DNA of 25,114 bases, taken from contig CAYIOB010000006.1 of the NCBI GenBank assembly GCA_964364925.1, positions 1-25,114 of the forward strand, written 5' to 3'. Positions 20,498-25,114 of this stretch are shown here, in pieces. Position numbers and translations under genes: made by a program. The notes beneath the pieces were generated by a model. It ran no database searches, had not been told where the DNA came from, and saw only the letters and a program-made list of their open reading frames with translations. The stretch is from JAMCZC01 sp964364925 (GTDB taxonomy: Bacteria > Patescibacteriota > Microgenomatia > Levybacterales > UBA12049). The stretch's first letter is position 1. Each line of letters begins with the position of its first letter.

Positions 20498-21349
20498 TTA
20501 TATTTTCAACTTTATGCCGGGAGACATAGTAGATTTTAAAGTCGCGTTTGCAATATTTGTTTTTTTAACTGCTTTAAGCATGCTTTCGATATTTTCGGTT
20601 AATTTCTTAGCTCCAAAAGACATCTTTCCAACAGTTAAGTGCATAATGGGGGACTTAGCTTCGGTTTTAAACGAAATTTGTCCGCCTTCGTATTTTTTAA
20701 CTACTTCCTCGGGATTCTGAGTGATTGTTCCGTTTTTAGGATTTGGCATTAAACCTCTTGGTCCTAAGACTTTTGCAACACGTGCCAATTTAGGCATTAA
20801 ATCAGGAGTAGCTAGCAGAATATCAAAATTTATAATTCCTTTTTCAATTTCTGCAATTAAATTATCGTTTGCAACTGCGACCCTTGTTTTTTTGCCTGTT
20901 CCGTTTGGGAGAACAACATTTCCCGAAACTCCCGCCGATAGAGTATTTATATGAAGTTCAACGGTTTCATCAAAAGATTTTCTTTGCAATTTTTCCAAAA
21001 GCTCCAAAGCTTCGCTTAAAGCATAATTTTTGGTTTTATCAAAACTTTGGGCCATTGTAATATATTTTTGCGAATGAAAAGCTTTTTTTTGATTTTTAGT
21101 TTGTTTTTTTTGTTTTTTTACTTGTCCTTCCGACTCGCCTCGTTGCGAAGCGGGAGCTTCAGCGGAGGAGGATTTTTCTTCCAAGGCTTCAAGTTCTTCT
21201 TCGGTTGGGCCAACAGATACTACTCTTTCTCCGCCTTTCATCCCCGGAGCTTTTACTGTTTTCTTGGCCTCTTTTTTTCTATCAAGCTTTTCTTTTTGCT
21301 TCTTTTCTTCTGCTTCGTCTCCGAAAGCTTTAACTCTTATTTTTCCCAT
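20498..21349 (-). CDS. rplA: 50S ribosomal protein L1 with long charged N-terminal extension
   Basis: 283 residues, compared with about 230 for typical L1. L1 forms the mobile stalk at the E-site and represses its own operon in other bacteria. The canonical domain starts near residue 90 (HSQKYITMAQSFDKTKNYAL) and holds VVLPNGTGKKTRVAV, LMPKLARVAKVLGPRGLMPN and LKSTMSPGIKL, all well conserved. The first 90 residues are extra: a Lys/Glu-rich segment, GMKGGERVVSVGP, an acidic stretch and a basic KKQKKQTKNQKK run. Similar extensions are, from memory, usual in CPR L1 proteins. AAAGGAG lies three bases before the ATG, the clearest Shine-Dalgarno sequence in the window. Last gene of the secE-nusG-rplK-rplA set. 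Confidence 0.95.
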   Translation of the reverse strand: MGKIRVKAFGDEAEEKKQKEKLDRKKEAKKTVKAPGMKGGERVVSVGPTEEELEALEEKSSSAEAPASQRGESEGQVKKQKKQTKNQKKAFHSQKYITMAQSFDKTKNYALSEALELLEKLQRKSFDETVELHINTLSAGVSGNVVLPNGTGKKTRVAVANDNLIAEIEKGIINFDILLATPDLMPKLARVAKVLGPRGLMPNPKNGTITQNPEEVVKKYEGGQISFKTEAKSPIMHLTVGKMSFGAKKLTENIESMLKAVKKTNIANATLKSTMSPGIKLKI

Positions 21350-21440
21350 GGGCTCCTTTCAGTCGTAATGTCACAAATACTACCAATAAATACCAATAAT
21401 TCAATATTTAAATATTTGTAGTATTTGATATTTGTAGTAT

Positions 21441-21863
21441 TCATTCTACTGTTACTCCCATACTTCGGGCTACTCCTTCGACGATCTTTATTGCTGGCGC
21501 AAGTTCGGTTGTATTCAAATCTTCCATTTTTGCCTTGGCAATTTCCTCGGCTTGCGCTCTTGTTAGTTTTCCGGCAGGCTCTTTCCCCGGTTTTTGTGAG
21601 CCCTTATCTTTACCCAAGGTTTTTTTAATCATTTCGGCAACTGGAGGTTTTTTAATAATAAACGAAAACGTTCTGTCTTCGTAAACCGTAATAACTGCAG
21701 GAATAACCGTGCCTTTTTGATCGGCGGTTTTATCGTTAAATGCTTTTACAAATTCCATAATCGGAAGTCCGTGCTGTCCTAAAGCCGGTCCTACGGGCGG
21801 CGCAGGAGTAGCCTGCCCGCCAGGTATGTTTATCTTGATTATAGTCTTGATTTTTTTTGCCAT
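21441..21863 (-). CDS. rplK: 50S ribosomal protein L11
   Basis: 140 residues, the normal length. L11 binds the GTPase-associated region of 23S rRNA at the base of the L7/L12 stalk. The N-terminal domain contains IKINIPGGQATPAPPVGPALGQHG with the Pro-rich switch, followed by MEFVKAFNDKT. The C-terminal RNA-binding domain contains TRAQAEEIAKAKMEDLNT and ends GVARSMGVTVE, all typical. The stop codon overlaps the end of a tandem intergenic repeat (two copies of ATATTTGTAGTATT, 21412-21425 and 21428-21441). It lies between nusG and rplA in the conserved order. Confidence 0.97.
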   Translation of the reverse strand: MAKKIKTIIKINIPGGQATPAPPVGPALGQHGLPIMEFVKAFNDKTADQKGTVIPAVITVYEDRTFSFIIKKPPVAEMIKKTLGKDKGSQKPGKEPAGKLTRAQAEEIAKAKMEDLNTTELAPAIKIVEGVARSMGVTVE

Positions 21864-21901
21864 ACTCTTTAGAGTTATTAGTTAGATTAGTTTATTAGTT
21901 A

Positions 21902-21927
21902 CTAGTATCTAACTAACTAGTATCTAA
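21902..21927. repeat. intergenic word repeat shared with the rplJ leader
   Basis: CTAGTATCTAA occurs at 21902-21912 and 21917-21927 between nusG and rplK, and again at 5982-5992 in the rplJ leader. It is part of the low-complexity TA-rich spacers found between the ribosomal genes. Confidence 0.45.
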
Positions 21928-21931
21928 TTGC

Positions 21932-22606
21932 CTAGAGCTTTGCTACTTGCAGAAAATCTAATTCTACAGGAGTCTCTCTTCCGAAAATTGAGACCAAAAC
22001 CTTCAGTTTGCCTTTTGCCTCGTCAATGTCGTCAATTGCGCCTAAGAAATCGGTAAACGGTCCGTCAATAATTTTAACAGCCTCGCCTTTAACAAAAGCG
22101 GTTTTGTATAGCGGTTCGTCTGTTTTTATAAACTTTTGAATTGCTTCGACTTCTTTGTCTGAAATTGGACTTGGTTTGTTTCCTGCTCCGATAAAAGCCG
22201 TAACCCCCTGAGTTGTCCTAACCAGAAGCCAGGATTCGTCATCCAAAATCATTTTAACCAAAACATAGCCTGGAAAGATTTTCTCTTTTACCGTTTCTTT
22301 TTTGCCTTGTGAAACCCTGATTGTATTTCTTGTCGGAACAATTATGTCGAAAATGCGAGTTTCAAAACCCATTGATTCAACTCTTTGTTTTAAAGATTTT
22401 GCAACTTTATTTTCGTGTCCGGAATAGGTATGTATGATGTACCACTTAGCCGCGTCAGACGCGGTTGTATTTATATTTTTTTCTGACACGTCAGACGTGT
22501 CCTTTGCCGTAGACGCGTTTGACCCCGTACCGTCTGGCACAGGGTTTGACGCGGACGTGGCCTCCGTTTGTTCGTCTGTTGGTTGCTGAATTATTGCGTC
22601 GTCCAT
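21932..22606 (-). CDS. nusG: transcription termination/antitermination factor NusG
   Basis: 224 residues, compared with about 180 usual. NusG binds RNA polymerase through its N-terminal domain and couples it to ribosomes or Rho through its KOW domain. The NGN domain starts near residue 53 (AKWYIIHTYSGHENKVAKSL) and contains KIFPGYVLVKM and TQGVTAFIGAGNKPSPIS. The KOW domain covers about 168-224 (GEAVKIIDGPFTDFLGAIDD; ETPVELDFLQVAKL). The first 52 residues are an extra Ser/Thr/Asp-rich disordered segment. Its DNA consists largely of three palindromes (22450-22464, 22485-22501, 22519-22550), so it may have grown by insertion of repeat elements in frame. It lies downstream of secE. Confidence 0.96.
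   Translation of the reverse strand: MDDAIIQQPTDEQTEATSASNPVPDGTGSNASTAKDTSDVSEKNINTTASDAAKWYIIHTYSGHENKVAKSLKQRVESMGFETRIFDIIVPTRNTIRVSQGKKETVKEKIFPGYVLVKMILDDESWLLVRTTQGVTAFIGAGNKPSPISDKEVEAIQKFIKTDEPLYKTAFVKGEAVKIIDGPFTDFLGAIDDIDEAKGKLKVLVSIFGRETPVELDFLQVAKL
22450..22464. repeat. palindrome inside nusG coding sequence (1)
   Basis: CCGCGTC and GACGCGG flank one A. The sequence encodes part of TASDAA just before the NGN domain. Confidence 0.7.
22485..22501. repeat. palindrome inside nusG coding sequence (2)
   Basis: GACACGTC and GACGTGTC flank one A, an 8-bp perfect inverted repeat encoding part of DTSDVS. It has the same centre (GTC-A-GAC) as palindrome 1. Confidence 0.7.
22519..22550. 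repeat. TTGACCCC-type palindrome inside nusG coding sequence (3)
   Basis: TTGACCCCGTACC, a GTCT loop, then GGCACAGGGTTTGAC. The arms pair with two G-U wobbles. It has the same boundary words as the intergenic palindromes near 22989 and 24975, but here encodes the segment around PVPDGTGSN. Confidence 0.6.
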
Positions 22607-22690
22607 ATTTTATTATTTACTATTTATCATCGACCATTTACCATTTTGAAAATCGTCAATAGTAAATAGTCAATCGTAAATCCTCAGCTC

Positions 22691-22876
22691 CTATTTAACT
22701 ACCAAGGCCAGTATTTTTGTGAGAATGTAATCAATTCCGCCTAAATAAATTCCGACGATTAAACTTACCAGTATTACTACCGCAGTGAGCCTTATTACCT
22801 CGTTTCTTGTCGGCCAGACAACTTTCTTAAGTTCCTCGCGTACCTCCTTTAAAAAAATAATCGGCGTAGTTGCCAT
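22691..22876 (-). CDS. secE: preprotein translocase subunit SecE
   Basis: 61 residues, the usual short single-span form. SecE clamps SecY in the Sec translocon, the export route that the surface proteins in this window presumably use. The amphipathic helix with the family motif is visible at residues 8-24 (FLKEVREELKKVVWPTRNE), followed by one membrane helix at about 29-55 (LTAVVILVSLIVGIYLGGID). It is the first gene of the secE-nusG-rplK-rplA set, with an 84-base gap to nusG. The spacer downstream (22607-22690) is made of reiterated TTTACTATTTA-like words. Confidence 0.95.
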   Translation of the reverse strand: MATTPIIFLKEVREELKKVVWPTRNEVIRLTAVVILVSLIVGIYLGGIDYILTKILALVVK

Positions 22877-22951
22877 AATCTAGCCACTAGTTATTTAGTA
22901 ATTAGCGTTTAGTAAACAAAAAATAAACTCTAATCTCTAGAGGCTACTAAG

Positions 22952-22980
22952 ATTTTAGCAAAAATAAAGCTTTATGTAAA
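22952..22980 (-). promoter_or_regulatory. promoter of the secE-nusG-rplK-rplA operon
   Basis: On the minus strand TTTACA (22975-22980), a 17-base spacer and TAAAAT (22952-22957). The leader to secE is about 70 bases, longer than in most other units here. Confidence 0.65.
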
Positions 22981-22988
22981 GAAGATTA

Positions 22989-23033
22989 TTGACCCCGATT
23001 AAACCCCGATTAAATCGGAGTAATCGGGGTTGG
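22989..23033. repeat. TTGACCCC-type palindrome A, upstream of galU
   Basis: TTGACCCCGATTA (22989-23001) is inverted against TAATCGGGGTTGG (23021-23033). The left arm is partly duplicated (ACCCCGATTA again at 23003-23012), so an alternative 10-bp stem with an eight-base loop is possible. Confidence 0.65.
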
Positions 23034-23081
23034 CCCTGCTAAATTGCTGCGCACCATTTAGATGGACTTAACAGGGTTGAC
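23030..23081. repeat. TTGACCCC-type palindrome B, abutting the galU promoter
   Basis: TTGGCCCTGCTAAATT on the left faces GGACTTAACAGGGTTGAC on the right, an imperfect inverted repeat with a short inner hairpin (CTAAAT and ATTTAG). Its right end is the galU -35 box. Confidence 0.5.
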
Positions 23082-23106
23082 ATAACTTATCAACTGGCAT
23101 TACAAT
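23077..23106 (+). promoter_or_regulatory. promoter of galU and following genes
   Basis: TTGACA (23077-23082), an 18-base spacer and TACAAT (23101-23106). ATG 23118 lies 11 bases after the -10 box, giving a leader of only about five bases. Confidence 0.8.
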
Positions 23107-23117
23107 CTAGAGGCCAT

Positions 23118-23999
23118 ATGAAGAAGATTAGGAAAGTGGTTATACCGGCTGCAGGGTTTGGAACCCGCTTTTTACCCCAGACAAAAGCAATGCCTAAAGA
23201 AATGCTCCCGATTGTAGATAAGCCTGTTATTCAATATGTAGTTGAGGAAGCGGTTGACTCGGGAATTGAAGATATTATTATCATCACAGGGTCTGCTAAG
23301 CGGGCAATAGAAGATCATTTTGATACCCCTAATGCGGAGCTTATAAAAAATCTTGAACAGGGCGGAAAAACAGAATTAATGGAGCAGGTAAAAAGAATTT
23401 CGGAGATGGCAAACTTTATTTATATTAGACAAAAAGGGCAATATTATGGAAACGCCGCGCCTGTTCTGTCTGCTGAGCCGGCAATTGAAGACGAGCCGTT
23501 TGCGGTTTTGTGGGGAGACGAGTTTATTTATGCAAAGCCTCCAAGACTTTCTCAAATGATAAGGGTTTATGAAAAATATGGAGGAATTGTTATATCAGGG
23601 GTTAGGATTGAAAAAAAAGAAGATTTAGTCCGCTATGGGATTGCGGACATTACCCCTGTTGAGGGGAATGTTTATAAAATAAATTCAATTACGGAAAAAC
23701 CAAATCCCGAAGAAGCTCCGTCTAATCTTGCAACTCATGGAGGCTATATTCTGCCGCCTGAAATCTTTGGAGCTTTAAGAACTTTAACTCCGGGAAAAGG
23801 CGGAGAAATCTGGCTTATTGACGCGATAAATCTTCTGGCAGAAAAGGGAATACCTGTTTACGCGGTCGAGATAGAAAATGCAAAATATTATGATACGGGA
23901 AATAAGCTTGAATATATGAAAACTGTTGTAGAATTGGGATTACAGCATCCGGATATTAACGGAGATTTCAAAAAATTCCTCAAGGAGCTGAAGTTTTAG
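23118..23999 (+). CDS. galU: UTP--glucose-1-phosphate uridylyltransferase
   Basis: 293 residues, the usual length. It makes UDP-glucose from UTP and glucose 1-phosphate in the cytoplasm, feeding envelope glycan synthesis and possibly the glycosyltransferase at 6124. The nucleotide-binding signature is VIPAAGFGTRFLPQTKAMPK with catalytic-site Arg and Lys, followed by EMLPIVDKPVIQYVVEEAVD. The metal-binding GDD-type motif reads GDEF (WGDEFIYA), and ITEKPNPEEAPSNLATHGGY is the sugar-binding region. The motif usually written KGLGHAV reads KGQYYGNAAPVL here, a common variation among nucleotidyltransferases of this group. First gene of a three-gene plus-strand unit, divergent from secE. Confidence 0.93.
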   Translation: MKKIRKVVIPAAGFGTRFLPQTKAMPKEMLPIVDKPVIQYVVEEAVDSGIEDIIIITGSAKRAIEDHFDTPNAELIKNLEQGGKTELMEQVKRISEMANFIYIRQKGQYYGNAAPVLSAEPAIEDEPFAVLWGDEFIYAKPPRLSQMIRVYEKYGGIVISGVRIEKKEDLVRYGIADITPVEGNVYKINSITEKPNPEEAPSNLATHGGYILPPEIFGALRTLTPGKGGEIWLIDAINLLAEKGIPVYAVEIENAKYYDTGNKLEYMKTVVELGLQHPDINGDFKKFLKELKF

Positions 24000-24002
24000 T
24001 TT

Positions 24003-24311
24003 ATGGTTGAAAGAGAAGATGGTCTCCCAACTGCTTCGCATAGTAATTCCTTTGGCGTAGGGGAAATCGTGCGCCCTAATTTAAGAGTTAGGGATAATGA
24101 CCTTGACGATTTAAGAAGGCTAAGAAGACACAAAGATGTTTATGGTCTAATAAGGGGGCTGCAGGATAAAGGACTTGAAGTTTGGGCGCAGACAAATGCG
24201 CATAAGGGCGTTATAATTACAGTAGTATCCGCAGCTGCTTTTACTGCAGGAGTAGTTGGAGTAGGAATATATATTAGAAGAAGAGGGCAGAAGCGAGAGG
24301 GGAGTAAGTAG
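24003..24311 (+). CDS. small single-pass membrane protein, unknown function
   Basis: 102 residues that I do not recognise. A polar, charged N-terminal two-thirds contains an Arg/Asp-rich helical stretch (DNDLDDLRRLRRHKDVYGLI) and then one membrane helix at about 70-90 (VIITVVSAAAFTAGVVGVGI), closed by a basic tail (YIRRRGQKREGSK). The basic tail predicts the C-terminus inside. The ATG follows the galU stop by three bases, and the AGGAG within the end of galU can serve as its ribosome-binding site. Its stop overlaps the next start by one base, so the three genes are probably translationally coupled. Confidence 0.75.
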   Translation: MVEREDGLPTASHSNSFGVGEIVRPNLRVRDNDLDDLRRLRRHKDVYGLIRGLQDKGLEVWAQTNAHKGVIITVVSAAAFTAGVVGVGIYIRRRGQKREGSK

Positions 24312-24934
24312 TGAGTAAAAATCTGTCCTTATTATTTGGTTTCTTAGTATTTTTAGCCTTTGTTTTATTTTCTTATTTAGTCCATAAAGATCTATTTACA
24401 GCTTTGGATTTTGATACAACAGTCAGGCTTCAGGACAATATTTCAAGAAGGTTTGATACGCCGTTTTCGTCTTTAAGTTTATTTGGAAGCTTTGAAGTTG
24501 CAACCTTAATTTTAATCGTATTACTGGTTTTATCTAAAAGATTGAAATCAATTCTTGTTCTTTTATCTTATACTACTATCCATCTTTTTGAACTGTTTGG
24601 AAAGATTTTTGTAACCCACCCAGGGCCGCCTTACTTGTTTTTTCGGTATGACATCCTATTCTCATTTCCAAGTTCTTATGTTCAACCCGGTTCTTCTTAT
24701 CCTTCGGGGCACTCCGCGAGAACCGCTTTTATTTCAACCATTTTATTGTTGATTGTTTTTAGGTCAAAAAAGCTTTCCGGTTTTCAAAAAGCAATTATTT
24801 TTTCTCTGGTTTTATTGTTTGACGTGACTATGTTTATTTCAAGAATTTACTTGGGAGAACATTGGTTAACGGATGTAGTTGGCGGAGCAATACTGGGTAT
24901 TGCAATGGGCCTTCTTTCGGCAGTTTTAATTTGA
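24311..24934 (+). CDS. PAP2-family membrane phosphatase
   Basis: 207 residues from GTG 24311, which overlaps the previous stop by one base; AGGGGAG lies eight bases upstream. Six hydrophobic segments give the usual PAP2 topology. Motif 2 is YPSGHSAR (catalytic His) and motif 3 is SRIYLGEHWLTDV (nucleophile His and Asp), both intact. Motif 1, normally K-x6-RP, reads KIFVTHPGPP, with Gly in place of Arg, so phosphate binding may differ or the motif may be shifted. The family removes phosphate from lipid phosphates such as phosphatidate or undecaprenyl diphosphate. Beside galU an envelope role is plausible; the substrate is unknown. Confidence 0.88.
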   Translation: MSKNLSLLFGFLVFLAFVLFSYLVHKDLFTALDFDTTVRLQDNISRRFDTPFSSLSLFGSFEVATLILIVLLVLSKRLKSILVLLSYTTIHLFELFGKIFVTHPGPPYLFFRYDILFSFPSSYVQPGSSYPSGHSARTAFISTILLLIVFRSKKLSGFQKAIIFSLVLLFDVTMFISRIYLGEHWLTDVVGGAILGIAMGLLSAVLI

Positions 24935-24974
24935 GGTTATCCTTGTTAATTTTTCGAAAAATCCTCTTATCAAG

Positions 24975-25081
24975 TTGACCCCGTTAGAACTTTGTTCTTT
25001 TTATTGCTTTAAAACGGAATGAACTCTTATTAGTTTTCAATATCAATTCCAGGTTTAAAACAGGGTTCTAACGGGGTTGAC
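24975..25081. repeat. TTGACCCC-type palindrome C, end of window
   Basis: TTGACCCCGTTAGAAC (24975-24990) is inverted against GTTCTAACGGGGTTGAC (25065-25081), with 13 perfectly pairing bases per arm and a spacer of about 74 bases. The right end supplies the -35 box of the promoter at 25077. The gap 24935-25114 shows no gene. Confidence 0.75.
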
Positions 25082-25104
25082 AAACCATTTGTTTTTGCTA
25101 TACT
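25077..25104 (+). promoter_or_regulatory. promoter reading out of the window
   Basis: TTGACA (25077-25082), a 16-base spacer and TATACT (25099-25104). It would drive a gene starting just beyond the window's right end. Confidence 0.6.
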
Positions 25105-25114
25105 TTAATTGTTC

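Noticed and set aside
23030..23110. A tRNA or small RNA gene upstream of galU
   Set aside because: The pairing explains only an imperfect palindrome; there is no cloverleaf, T-loop or CCA-type end.

Overview
The window looks like a chromosomal segment of a Candidate Phyla Radiation (Patescibacteria) bacterium, most likely Microgenomates-like. This is inferred from gene style: secreted proteins with Thr-Pro linkers, dockerin-like C-termini and four-cysteine CPDGS motifs, ribosomal proteins with lineage-type N-terminal extensions, AT-rich spacers and the standard code. No rRNA, tRNA, CRISPR array or transposase was recognised. No gene-free gap exceeds 300 bases; the longest are 3214-3442, 4481-4719, 5895-6123 and 22877-23117, and their contents are listed.

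Layout. 20-2833: a secreted FN3-type protein and, divergently, a membrane-anchored LytR_C protein. 3004-4480: a small excisionase-type HTH protein and a ketoacyl-ACP synthase III-like enzyme, both on the minus strand. 4720-5894: rplL and rplJ (minus) with their own promoter, a probable L10-binding leader and an attenuator-like terminator. 6124-7461: a GT4 glycosyltransferase (plus) fired from a back-to-back promoter. 7465-20317: seven minus-strand genes for exported proteins (two large dockerin-bearing proteins at the edges and five signal-anchored parallel beta-helix paralogues between them) plus one gene remnant. 20498-22876: secE-nusG-rplK-rplA (minus). 23118-24934: galU, a small membrane protein and a PAP2 phosphatase (plus).

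The normally adjacent rplK-rplA and rplJ-rplL blocks are thus split by about 14.6 kb of surface-protein genes and a glycosyltransferase. The surface array is built by duplication and mosaic exchange: exact 432-, 430- and 188-base repeats, conserved N-terminal anchors joined to unrelated GC-rich or AT-rich beta-helix bodies, an orphan C-terminal fragment in frame behind a stop codon, and a one-base lesion at the expected start of the 1440-residue protein. Nearly every array gene has its own sigma-70-type promoter whose -10 box lies only 5-8 bases before the ATG, implying leaderless mRNAs, while rplA, rplL and the PAP2 gene have Shine-Dalgarno sequences.

A second layer of structure is a set of intergenic palindromes bounded by TTGACCCC / GGGGTTGAC. 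Their right ends supply the -35 box of the galU promoter and of a promoter at the window's end, and a related palindrome lies inside the coding N-terminal extension of nusG. Together the genes describe a cell-envelope region (sugar activation, glycosyl transfer, lipid phosphatase, exported adhesin-like or carbohydrate-binding proteins) interwoven with core translation and transcription genes.
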